A DNA stretch of 64,000 nt from Streptomyces sp. NBC_00247. GTDB lineage: Bacteria > Actinomycetota > Actinomycetes > Streptomycetales > Streptomycetaceae. The notes under the pieces are model-generated. The model was not told the DNA's origin. It worked only from the letters and a program-made list of their open reading frames with translations, and searched no databases. How positions within the stretch are numbered: the first letter of the stretch is position 1; every line of letters begins with the position of its first letter. This document shows positions 26,163-33,989 of the stretch, in pieces. The stretch lies in contig NZ_CP108093.1 in the NCBI RefSeq assembly GCF_036188265.1, forward strand, positions 5,104,001 through 5,168,000, written 5' to 3'. The position numbers and the translations under genes were made by a program.

Positions 26163-27415
26163 CCGGTCACCGTAGGGGCGATCGGCGCGGCGGACACCGT
26201 GTTTTCCGGCAGGGCTTCGGCGGGGCGGACGCCCTTGCGCCGAGCCCAGCGGACGGCGGGCGGGGCGGCCAGGCCCGTCAGCGCGAACATCGCGCCCACG
26301 ACGTACCAGCCGGGGCGCCCCCAGGTGATGCAGAGCGAGATGAGCAGGGCGGGCCCGAAGGCCTCGGCGAGGCCGCCGCCCAGGCCGAACACACCGAGGT
26401 ACTGGCCGGTGGCGTGCTGCGGGGCGAGGGCGTAGGACACCTCGAAACCCGCCGCCGCGTGCCAGAGTTCGCCGATCGTGTGGATCGCCATCGCGACGAG
26501 GAGGAGGGTGACGGCGGCCCACGCGGGTGTCCCGGCCGACAGCGAGATCAGGGAGCAGGAGGCGAGGAAGGCCACCCCTGCCCGGCGGTAGGCCGCTCCG
26601 CCGGCCGCCGGGGAGGCGACGCCGCGGCCCGCCCGGACCTGGAACAGGACGATGGTGACCGTGTTGAGCAGGACCAGGACCGAGATCAGGGAGTGCGGCG
26701 CGGTGGTGGCGCTGACCAGCCAGAGCGGGACGGCCACCGTGAGCACCCTGAACTGGACGGTCATGACCCCGTCGAGTGCGGTGAGCACGAGGTACGGTCC
26801 GTCCCGCAGCGCGGCCCAGCGGGGGCCGGCGCTCGCGGGCACGGGCTTCACCGGAGGCAGCCTGAGCAGGGGCACCGCGGATGCCGCGAAGGCGACCGCG
26901 TTGCCGATCACCAGGAGCCGGTACGCCGGGACCGTGCCCACCTGGACCGCCCAGCCGGCCGCCAGGGCGCCCAGCGAGATGCCCACATTGGTCACCGCGC
27001 GCAGGTAGGCGCGGAAGGCCTGCGGCCGGGCTCCTCCGTAGTGCCGGATCAGCGGGCCGCGCGAAGACTGCCCCGCCGCCTTGCCGCCACTGGCCACACC
27101 CACGGCGAGGACGAACAGCCAGAAGCTGTCCGCCCACAGGAATCCCGCCGTGGCCACCGCCTGCACGGCCAGGGTGCTCGCGTAGACACCGCGCGCTCCA
27201 CGCCGGTCCGCGAGGTGGCCGGCGGCGATGCCCACGGCCAGCGCGACGATCCCCGCAGCCCCGAGTCCGAGGCCCACCCGGCCGGCCGGGAGGTGGACCG
27301 CCTGAGTGAAGTAGAGGACTCCGGCGGTCAGATAGAGGCCGCTGCCGAGGGTGTACACGAAGTTCGAGACGGCGAGCACGCGTTGAGGTGCGGTATCCGG
27401 CAGCAGTGCGGGCAT
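26159..27415 (-). CDS. MFS transporter
   Basis: The 418-aa protein has about 12 membrane segments and the MFS loop motif GHLADRRGARGVY after helix 2, with SGGKAAGQSSRGPLIRHYGG in the helix 4 region. It probably exports a small molecule. Pairing with a CPT-like phosphotransferase (4-bp overlap) is reminiscent of drug modification plus efflux, but the substrate is not identifiable. The ATG at 27415 is well placed. Confidence 0.88.
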   Translation of the reverse strand: MPALLPDTAPQRVLAVSNFVYTLGSGLYLTAGVLYFTQAVHLPAGRVGLGLGAAGIVALAVGIAAGHLADRRGARGVYASTLAVQAVATAGFLWADSFWLFVLAVGVASGGKAAGQSSRGPLIRHYGGARPQAFRAYLRAVTNVGISLGALAAGWAVQVGTVPAYRLLVIGNAVAFAASAVPLLRLPPVKPVPASAGPRWAALRDGPYLVLTALDGVMTVQFRVLTVAVPLWLVSATTAPHSLISVLVLLNTVTIVLFQVRAGRGVASPAAGGAAYRRAGVAFLASCSLISLSAGTPAWAAVTLLLVAMAIHTIGELWHAAAGFEVSYALAPQHATGQYLGVFGLGGGLAEAFGPALLISLCITWGRPGWYVVGAMFALTGLAAPPAVRWARRKGVRPAEALPENTVSAAPIAPTVTG

Positions 27416-27597
27416 GAGCAGGCCCTCGTGGTCGAAGGTAAGAGTCGATCAAGCTTCGGGTTTCTTACTTCTGGACGCAACGGAGTTTCCCGTGAGGGGT
27501 TTTGGGGAGGGTGGTCGGGCGCGGTCCGGGCGAGTACCCCGGCCCGCCGGCTCTCAGGGCGCCGGCGCGGCGGAGACACGGGCCATCCGGCCGGGCG

Positions 27598-27918
27598 TCA
27601 CCGCGAAGGGGTTGGCGCGAAGGGGTTGGCGGGGTTCCGGAACGGATGGGAACCCTCGTCGACCCGGACGCCGTCGCGGGTGGTCCGCCGGGCCACCGCG
27701 CCGCACGGGCCCCGGTCGTCCAGGAGCGCGACCGCGAGTGCTTCGGGATCGTTGACGCCGGTGCGGGCGCGCAGCGCCGCCACCAGCCGTTCGGCGGCGT
27801 CCGAGAGGACGAGGTCGCGCCGTACCCGGGCGGCGAGGGCCCGCAGGCGGCGCACCTCGTCGGCGTGGGTGGGTGCCGTCGCGCCGGACCGGTCGCGGGG
27901 GTCGTTCCCCGGGTTCAT
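27598..27918 (-). CDS. Hypothetical protein
   Basis: The 106-aa protein is not recognised. Its middle (HADEVRRLRALAARVRRDLVLSDAAERLVAALRARTGVNDPEALAVALLDD) looks helical, and codons there have strong G/C third positions, as expected of a real gene. The N-terminus is Asp/Arg-rich and the C-terminus is NPANPFAPTPSR. The ATG at 27918 is the last start before this region. It lies 41 bp downstream of the response-regulator stop on the same strand, so it may be the third gene of that operon. Confidence 0.6.
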   Translation of the reverse strand: MNPGNDPRDRSGATAPTHADEVRRLRALAARVRRDLVLSDAAERLVAALRARTGVNDPEALAVALLDDRGPCGAVARRTTRDGVRVDEGSHPFRNPANPFAPTPSR

Positions 27919-27959
27919 GGCGATCAGTCTGAGGGCTGTCCCGCGCCCTCGGCCCGTCC

Positions 27960-28640
27960 TCAGCTCCCCGGTGTCACCAGCCCCGACTCGTACGCGAAGA
28001 TCACGGCCTGCGCGCGGTCCCGCAGGTCCAGCTTGGCGAGCACCCGCCCGATGTGCGTTTTCACCGTCTGCTCGGCCAGCACCAGCCGGCCCGCGATCTC
28101 CTGGTTGGAGAGCCCGCGCGCGATCAGCTCCAGCACCTCGGTCTCCCGGGGGGTCAGCCCGTTCAGCCGGAGCGCCTGCCCGCTGCGGGAGGCGCCGGAC
28201 GGCCGCTGGGCGGCGAAGTCCGCGATCAGCCGCCGCGTCACGGAGGGTGCGAGCAGCGCGTCGCCCGCCGCCACCACTCGTACCGCCGTGATCAGATCGG
28301 CAGGAGGCGCATCCTTCAGAAGGAACCCGGAGGCCCCGGCGCGCAGCGCCTCGTACACGTAGTCGTCCACGTCGAACGTCGTGAGCATCAGCACCTTCGG
28401 GCGGTGCACCACGCCGACCGGTGGGTCCAACAGGGCGCGGGCGGCGGCGAGTCCGTCCATCTCGGGCATCCGGACGTCCATCAGGACCACGTCGGGACGG
28501 CGGTCGCGGCTCACCTCTATGCCCCGGCGGCCGTCCGGCGCCTCGCCCACCACGTCGATGTCGCTCTGCGCCGACAGCAGGGCCGCGAACCCGGCCCGCA
28601 CCATGGCCTGGTCGTCGACGATGATCACGCGGATGGTCAC
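27960..28640 (-). CDS. NarL/LuxR-family response regulator
   Basis: The 226-aa protein has a receiver domain (IIVDDQAMVRAG, phospho-acceptor Asp55 in VVLMDVRMPEMDG, Thr in MLTTFD, Lys in FLLKDAPP) and a C-terminal LuxR helix-turn-helix (LTPRETEVLELIARGLSNQEIAGRLVLAEQTVKTHIGRVLAKL). The GTG at 28640 overlaps the kinase stop (GTGA), so it is translated with its partner kinase. Targets are unknown; it may act on direct repeats upstream of the kinase gene. Confidence 0.94.
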   Translation of the reverse strand: MTIRVIIVDDQAMVRAGFAALLSAQSDIDVVGEAPDGRRGIEVSRDRRPDVVLMDVRMPEMDGLAAARALLDPPVGVVHRPKVLMLTTFDVDDYVYEALRAGASGFLLKDAPPADLITAVRVVAAGDALLAPSVTRRLIADFAAQRPSGASRSGQALRLNGLTPRETEVLELIARGLSNQEIAGRLVLAEQTVKTHIGRVLAKLDLRDRAQAVIFAYESGLVTPGS

Positions 28641-30109
28641 GGGGAATCCTCCGGGGCGGTGGTCGGATCGGGCGGCGGCTGAGGCGTTCGCGGCCCGGTC
28701 GGTGGCGGCGGCCCGGTCGGTGTCGGCGGTGGCGTCGGCGGCCCGGCCGGTGGCGGCGGTGGTGTCGGCGGCCCGGCCGGTGGCGGCGGTTGCCCGGCAG
28801 GCCCGGGCGGTACGCCACCGGCGGCGGGCGGCCCCAGCGGGAGCCGGGCCGCGACCCGGAAGCCGCCGTCCGGCAGCGGGCCGGTGTCCAGGGTGCCGCC
28901 CGTCAGCCGCACCCGCTCCCGCATCCCGACCAGACCATGACCCGTCCCGGACGACTCCAGCGGAGAACCGGGGCGCGGGGAAGTCGCGTTGACCACCAGT
29001 ACGGTCACGTGGCCGCCGTCCGCCCGGACGGACACCCGGGTCGGGGCGCCCGGTGCGTGCCGCACCACGTTGGCCAGCGCCTCCTGCACGATCCGGTACG
29101 CCGACAGGTCCACCGCCGGCGGCACCTCGCCGAGGTCCGCCGCGAGCGCCAACTCCACCGGCAGCCCCGTGCGTACGGTCGCCTCCACCAGCTGCTGCAA
29201 CCGGTCCAGGCCGGGCTGCGGGACCCGTTCGCCCGCCGTGCCGTCGCCGCGCAGCACCGTGAGCAGCCGCCGCATCTCGGCCAGGGACTCCCGGGCACTC
29301 GCCGCGATCGAGGCGAACTCCTCGCGGGTCTCCTCGGAGAGCCCGGCCACCCGGTAGGGCGCGGAGTCCGCCTGCACGGTGATCACGGACATGTGGTGCG
29401 CGACCACGTCGTGCAACTCCCTCGCGATCCGCGCGCGTTCCTCCAGCAGCGTGCGCCGGGCCCGCTCCTCGGCGCTGATGGTCTCCTGCTCGACCAGCCG
29501 CCGCTGCGCCACGCCCCGCTCCCGTACGGCGGCGCCGGCCAGCAGCACCACCGCGCCGAGGACGAAGAGCAGCAGCGCGCTCGCGCTCGCCCGGTCCGAC
29601 GCCACCGAGGAGAGCACGAGCCCCGCCGCGCCCGTGGCCAGCCACACGGCCACCAGGGTCCGACGGCTTTCCCGCAGCCCCACCGCGAGGAGGACGAAGA
29701 GCTGACCGACGATGACGGTCGGCGGCCAGGGCCAGACCGCGTACGGTCCCGAAGGCTCGGCGAGCAGCACCAGCGCCCCGGCGACCGAGGCGAGGAAGGT
29801 GATCCACCAGACCTGAAGGGGCCGGTGGGCCAGCAGGAGCAGGGGCAGCGTCTGGGCCACCGCGAGGGTCGCCGCCAACGCGCCCGGCACGCCCCGGTCG
29901 TGGGCCAGCACATTGACCGTGACCGGCAGGAGCGCGGCGGTCAGGGCGACCACCACGACGTACGGGATCATCCGCTGCCACCGCTTCGGGGCCTCGGCGA
30001 GCAGCGCGGTGGTCGGGTGCGAGGGCCGCGACAGCCGGTCGGCGAGGGCGCGCGGACGGCTCCGGCGTGAGGGCTCGGACGATTCGGGGGATTCAGGGGT
30101 CTCGGACAT
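28637..30109 (-). CDS. Sensor histidine kinase with proline-rich tail
   Basis: The 490-aa kinase has several N-terminal membrane segments (about residues 47-195), a HisKA_3 domain with phospho-accepting His233 in ARELHDVVAHHMSV, an N box IVQEALANVVRHA and a G box GTGHGLVGMRERV. After the ATPase domain comes a tail of about 60 residues made of PPPPAGPPTPPP-type repeats. The sensor has no periplasmic domain, so it probably senses a membrane state. ATG at 30109 (MSETPESPESS) is preferred to the upstream 30184. Confidence 0.92.
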   Translation of the reverse strand: MSETPESPESSEPSRRSRPRALADRLSRPSHPTTALLAEAPKRWQRMIPYVVVVALTAALLPVTVNVLAHDRGVPGALAATLAVAQTLPLLLLAHRPLQVWWITFLASVAGALVLLAEPSGPYAVWPWPPTVIVGQLFVLLAVGLRESRRTLVAVWLATGAAGLVLSSVASDRASASALLLFVLGAVVLLAGAAVRERGVAQRRLVEQETISAEERARRTLLEERARIARELHDVVAHHMSVITVQADSAPYRVAGLSEETREEFASIAASARESLAEMRRLLTVLRGDGTAGERVPQPGLDRLQQLVEATVRTGLPVELALAADLGEVPPAVDLSAYRIVQEALANVVRHAPGAPTRVSVRADGGHVTVLVVNATSPRPGSPLESSGTGHGLVGMRERVRLTGGTLDTGPLPDGGFRVAARLPLGPPAAGGVPPGPAGQPPPPAGPPTPPPPPAGPPTPPPTPTGPPPPTGPRTPQPPPDPTTAPEDSP

Positions 30110-30157
30110 GGCCCGGCCAGCGTAGGCAGCCGACCGCCCCGCAGGCGTCATACCGGG

Positions 30158-30194
30158 GTGTCGGAGTGCGGCCCGCCGTGTCATACCGCGGTAC
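30158..30194. promoter_or_regulatory. Direct repeats upstream of the two-component operon
   Basis: GTCATACCG occurs twice in the leader (around 30147-30155 and 30180-30188), about 33 bp apart; the second runs into the palindrome TACCGCGGTA (30184-30193). They lie 40-80 bp upstream of the kinase start and could bind the response regulator. Assignment is speculative. Confidence 0.35.
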
Positions 30195-30361
30195 GGGGTG
30201 GCTCCGGCGGCCGGACGGCTGCCCCGGCTGCGGGCGGGCCCGAGACTGCCGCCTCCGCCGCGGGCGCCGACCGGGTGAGGCGGGGACCCGTCACGGACGA
30301 CGGAACGGGACGCGGTGACCGCCCGCCGGACCCGCTCCGGCCCCGCCTTCCGTGACCGCCC

Positions 30362-31300
30362 TCACAACTCCGCCAGCAGCTCGGCCTTCTTGGCGCTGAA
30401 CTCCACGTCCGTCACCAGCCCCGCCTGGTGCAACTCGCCGAGGTGGCGGATCCGCTCCGCGATGTCCGCCGGATCGCGCCGCGCCGCCGCGCCGACCGGC
30501 ACCAGCGAGGTCGGTACGGGTACGGACGGCCTGCGGCGGGCCGACTCCAGGACCGCCGCCGCGAACGGCAGCGATTCGTGGACCGGGCCGTAGCCCAGGC
30601 CGAAGAGCACGGCCGCCGGGTCCTGGTCGGCCTGGGCGGGACGCTCCGCCGTACCACCCCCGGGCAGTTCGCCGGGAGAGGTGACGCACGGCTGCGCGGG
30701 TACGGCCGCTGCCGGGTCGGACGGGTGCGTCAGCAGCCGCAGATAGCCCTCGAACGCCTCCGGGGAACGCCATTCCACCCCGGCCACCCGCTCCACCGGG
30801 AACGACTGGTCGCCCGCGCGCCACTTGGCGCTCGACGCGCCCGTCCACGACCAGCGGAAGGAGACCCGCTCCCCGTCGAAACTGGCCCGCCCGTCGTACG
30901 CCTTGAACTGCAGCGGGCCCTTCGGCGCCGGGACCAGGAAGTGGTCCGCGGGCTGTCCGGCCTCCGGGCCGAGCACGGCCCGCAGCTCGTCCCGGTAGTA
31001 CTCCGCGAGGGTCTCCCGGTCGCCGGGCAGGACCAGCCGGTAGGGATCGGCTCCGTCCTTCAACTGCCCCGCGGCCGCCTCCATCAGCGGGTCGGCACCG
31101 GGTCTCGGCGAGGCGTGCAGAACCACCGTGCCCCGCTTGCCCGGAGTCATACCGACCGCCGACAGCGCCGCATACGGAATGCGTCGCTCCCGCAGGCTCT
31201 GGAAGAGCCTCGGCGTACGGATGCCCCGTTCGAAGCGGATGAGCACGGAGTCGGTGTCGAACTCCCAGGTGGCATGGATTCCAGCCAGCACATCACCCAT
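30362..31300 (-). CDS. DUF4429 protein with C-terminal SHOCT domain
   Basis: The 312-aa protein has two DUF4429 segments (GDVLAGIHATWEFDTDSVLIRFERGIRTPRLFQ at the start, and LQFKAYDGRASFDGERVSFRW in the middle) and ends in the short SHOCT helix pair DIAERIRHLGELHQAGLVTDVEFSAKKAELLAEL. SHOCT tails are oligomerisation or membrane-association modules. Function is unknown. Of three nearby ATG codons, 31300 gives the conserved start MGDVLAG. Confidence 0.88.
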   Translation of the reverse strand: MGDVLAGIHATWEFDTDSVLIRFERGIRTPRLFQSLRERRIPYAALSAVGMTPGKRGTVVLHASPRPGADPLMEAAAGQLKDGADPYRLVLPGDRETLAEYYRDELRAVLGPEAGQPADHFLVPAPKGPLQFKAYDGRASFDGERVSFRWSWTGASSAKWRAGDQSFPVERVAGVEWRSPEAFEGYLRLLTHPSDPAAAVPAQPCVTSPGELPGGGTAERPAQADQDPAAVLFGLGYGPVHESLPFAAAVLESARRRPSVPVPTSLVPVGAAARRDPADIAERIRHLGELHQAGLVTDVEFSAKKAELLAEL

Positions 31301-31386
31301 GTGCCTCATCGTATGCGGCACTCGCCCATACGTCGCCCCCCTGGTGTCAGCCCCGATTCACCGAGCTTCCGCACGATCTACGCGCG

Positions 31387-32598
31387 TCAGACATCTGTTC
31401 CACCGGAAATACCGCTGCGGCACTCGCGATCCGCACGTGCGCAGCCGACCGTCGTATATGAGCCGACGCCGATCGCCGCGAAATTGCGCAGACTCTCCGT
31501 ACCGGGCTCGAAGTAACCGCTGTGGCCCTGCGCGTCGCCCGCCGAGACGATCCGCGCTCCGAACTCCGGGTCCACGGGGTCGGCACCGTGCCCCAGCCCG
31601 CCGACCTCCAGGTTGGGCACGTCCGCGATCCAGTCGTCCTGGTCGCGCATCGCCCACACCCGGGCGTCCGTGCCCAGCGCGGCGGCACTCGCGGACCGCA
31701 TACCGGGACTGCCGGCGACGGCGATGTCGGTGACCCGGGACGGCAGGCGGTGCGCCGCCACCCCGCACACCACGGAGCCGTAACTGTGGCAGACCAGCGA
31801 GACGGTGGACTTCCCCGGCAGAGCGTCCACCAGCGCGTTCAGCCGCAACGCGCCCTGGCCGGCGAGCCCGCCGAGGACCGCGTCCATGCCGATCCCGGCC
31901 GGCGCGGTGTAGTCCGCCCAGGCGATGACCGCGCTACGGACGGCGGGCCGGGCGTCCCGCTCGGCGGCGTACAGGGACCTCGCCATGCCGACCGGCGCGC
32001 TGTACGGATGGTTCTCCCGCTCCAGTGTGAGCAGTTGGGTGTCCACGCCCGGGACCACGACGGAAACCCGCTCGGCCCGGTCCAGATCGCCGAACACCTC
32101 GGCCGCGCGGCCCCGGCCCGACGGATCGAAGGACAGGATCTGACGGTCGCCGGCGAGCATGCCGCGGAAGCGTTCCAGCCGCATGCGCGCCTCGGTGCGG
32201 CCGTCGGGAGAGAGCCCGGGATCACGGGTCCGGCGTTGTTCCACCGCCTCCGCGTCATGCAGCGCGTGCCGGTTCGCACGGTAACGCAGAGCGACCGGCA
32301 CGCCGTTGAGGTTGCCGACCACCAAGGGGTGGTGATCGGCCAGCGAGAGCGCTTGCGTGGCGGACAGCGAGGCGAAGAACCGGGCGATCGCCGAGGACGG
32401 CGCGTCCAGGGCCGGTACGGGCCGGCCGGCCGCCCGGGCATGCGCCCAGGCGGCCAACGCACGCACGCGTGGCTCGTCGGAGGGCTGATGGCGAACGGCG
32501 GTCCACCCGGTGGTCGCCAGCATCACGAACACGACGGCTATGGCGAGCAGGGCGCGCCACGCGGTCAGAGTGGGGGAGGTGTCGAAGGAGGGATTCAC
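31387..32598 (-). CDS. Membrane-anchored alpha/beta hydrolase (DUF1023)
   Basis: The 403-aa protein is a paralogue of the product of 24248-25324. A single hydrophobic segment (ALLAIAVVFVMLATTGWTAV, near residue 20) anchors or exports it. The core matches its paralogue: GNLNGVPVALRYRANRHAL, VVVPGVDTQLL, CHSYGSVVCG, VAGSPGM, DQDDWIADVPN, GHSGYFEPGTESLRNFAAI. GTG at 32598 is preferred to 32655 because it gives a normal short cytoplasmic leader. Substrate unknown. Confidence 0.86.
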   Translation of the reverse strand: MNPSFDTSPTLTAWRALLAIAVVFVMLATTGWTAVRHQPSDEPRVRALAAWAHARAAGRPVPALDAPSSAIARFFASLSATQALSLADHHPLVVGNLNGVPVALRYRANRHALHDAEAVEQRRTRDPGLSPDGRTEARMRLERFRGMLAGDRQILSFDPSGRGRAAEVFGDLDRAERVSVVVPGVDTQLLTLERENHPYSAPVGMARSLYAAERDARPAVRSAVIAWADYTAPAGIGMDAVLGGLAGQGALRLNALVDALPGKSTVSLVCHSYGSVVCGVAAHRLPSRVTDIAVAGSPGMRSASAAALGTDARVWAMRDQDDWIADVPNLEVGGLGHGADPVDPEFGARIVSAGDAQGHSGYFEPGTESLRNFAAIGVGSYTTVGCARADRECRSGISGGTDV

Positions 32599-32980
32599 TG
32601 CGGCACACCCTAGGAGACGGGTGACGGGCCGTGGTGCGCGGGTGACGTACCTCACTCGACGGAGGGGTTTGTGGACCGTTTTTCTTACGTTCCGTAGCCG
32701 GTAGGGGCATGTGGAGTGGATGGTCCGCCGTACGCAGTGGCGTGGGTCTCGCGCTCCGGCTCGCGGTCGGTGACCGCGCCTCCTCGTCGCTCCTTCCCGC
32801 CCTCGCGCTCCTCCCCCCGCACCTCCCGGCCGCTACCACCGCCGCGCCTCGCCACCGCCGTGCCTCGCCACCGCCGTGCCTCGCCACCGCCGTGCCTCGC
32901 CACCGCCGTGCCTCCCCGCCCCGCGCCTCCCCGCCCCGCGCCTCCCCGTTCCCTGCCGGGAGCCGGGGACGTCACGGACG
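32599..32980. other. 382-bp intergenic region with short tandem repeats
   Basis: This is the promoter side of the DUF1023 gene and the downstream side of the TetR gene. It contains four perfect 16-bp repeats and two 15-bp repeats. Open frames across it are repeat-encoded Ala/Pro/Arg stretches and not credible genes. Confidence 0.55.
32846..32939. repeat. Tandem 16-bp and 15-bp repeats
   Basis: GCCTCGCCACCGCCGT is repeated four times without change (32846-32909), followed directly by two copies of GCCTCCCCGCCCCGC (32910-32939) and a partial third. The array ends about 40 bp from the TetR stop codon. Confidence 0.9.
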
Positions 32981-33874
32981 TCACCGTCCGCCCGCGCGCC
33001 CCGGAGAGGCCGGACCGACGACCACGAGCGGACCCGGTGCCGCCCCGGGCGCGAGGATCGGCACCACCGGCGGTCCCGGCGCCACCGGCAGTCGCGGCAC
33101 CTGCGGCGCGGCCTCGGGCGCCCCGGTGGCGCCCGGCGCCGGGGCGCGCCAGCCGGTGGCGAGCGCCGGGCCGAGCATGTCCAGATGGCTCTGCGCCAGG
33201 GCGCGCAGCGAGGCCAGGCTTCCGTCGCCGGACCGCCCCCACAGCTGCCCGGTGACCCGCATCGTCCCGGAGAAGGCGGCGACCGCCACCCGGGGACGGG
33301 GGTCGGCGTCCAGGTCCAGCCCTTCCCGCCCGGCGATCACCGAGGCGATCTCCTCCTCCATGGCGATGCAGCGGCGCATGTGCGCGGCCAGCAGCGTGGG
33401 CTCGGACTCGATCATCCGGAACGTCCGGACGTGCAACTCCACCGTGGCCGAGGGCGGATCGGAGAGCTCCAGCGCGTCCCAGGAGGCGAACGCGGCCTGC
33501 CTCAACGCCTCCAGTGGCGGCTCGTCCGCCGGCCGTCGCAGCAACTCCGCGAGGAATCGCGCCTCCACCATGTCCTGGGTGGCGAAGAGGACGTCTTCCT
33601 TGTTCGCGAAGTACCGGAAGAACGTGCGCTGGGAGACCGCGACCGCCTCCACGATCCCGTCCACCGTGGTCCGTTCGTACCCCTGGGTGGTGAAGAGTTC
33701 GAGTGCGGCGTGCAGCAGCGCGTCGCGGGTGCGCTGCTTCTTGCGCTCGCGCAACCCGACCGCGCACTCCGGACGCCGGAACAAACCCGTTGCCCGTACC
33801 CGCTGTTCGCGGGCCACCGCGGGCTGAGTACCCTCGCGGGCGCCGTCCCGCCGTCCCGCCGGACCGTCCGTCAC
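32981..33874 (-). CDS. TetR-family regulator, likely repressor of the adjacent exporter
   Basis: The 297-aa protein has a TetR helix-turn-helix (LHAALELFTTQGYERTTVDGIVEAVAVSQRTFFRYFANKEDVLF, about residues 53-97), preceded by an Arg-rich leader of about 45 residues and followed by a Pro/Ala-rich C-terminal tail of about 60, both unusual. The GTG at 33874 has GAGAGGAG upstream. It is divergent from the DHA2 exporter with an operator-like GTCAGTCGCTGTC between, so it probably represses the exporter until a drug binds. Confidence 0.9.
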   Translation of the reverse strand: MTDGPAGRRDGAREGTQPAVAREQRVRATGLFRRPECAVGLRERKKQRTRDALLHAALELFTTQGYERTTVDGIVEAVAVSQRTFFRYFANKEDVLFATQDMVEARFLAELLRRPADEPPLEALRQAAFASWDALELSDPPSATVELHVRTFRMIESEPTLLAAHMRRCIAMEEEIASVIAGREGLDLDADPRPRVAVAAFSGTMRVTGQLWGRSGDGSLASLRALAQSHLDMLGPALATGWRAPAPGATGAPEAAPQVPRLPVAPGPPVVPILAPGAAPGPLVVVGPASPGRAGGR

Positions 33875-33951
33875 GTGCCGCTCCTCTCTTGTCGTACCGC
33901 CGCAGTGGGCGCCGGTGTGAGCCACCCGACAGTTACCGGTCGGCGAATTGG

Positions 33952-33981
33952 TTGGTCAACTGTCAGTCGCTGTCACTATTC
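33952..33981 (+). promoter_or_regulatory. Exporter promoter with TetR operator-like site
   Basis: TTGGTC (33952-33957) and CTATTC (33976-33981) are candidate -35/-10 boxes. Between them, GTCAGTCGCTGTC (33962-33974) matches the site at 11418-11430 in 12 of 13 bases. The start codon is only 8 nt after the -10-like box. Confidence 0.55.
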
Positions 33982-33989
33982 TCACGGAC

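Noticed and set aside
25629..27415. Chloramphenicol producer resistance locus
   Set aside because: Similarity of the phosphotransferase to CPT is at family level, and no chloramphenicol biosynthetic genes are in the window.
30291..30848. 185-codon - strand frame overlapping the DUF4429 gene
   Set aside because: It is a shadow of the DUF4429 coding frame with Gly/Arg-rich content and no start signal.
32709..33827. 372-codon + strand frame across the repeats
   Set aside because: It is repeat-encoded Ala/Pro/Arg sequence and then antisense to tetR.
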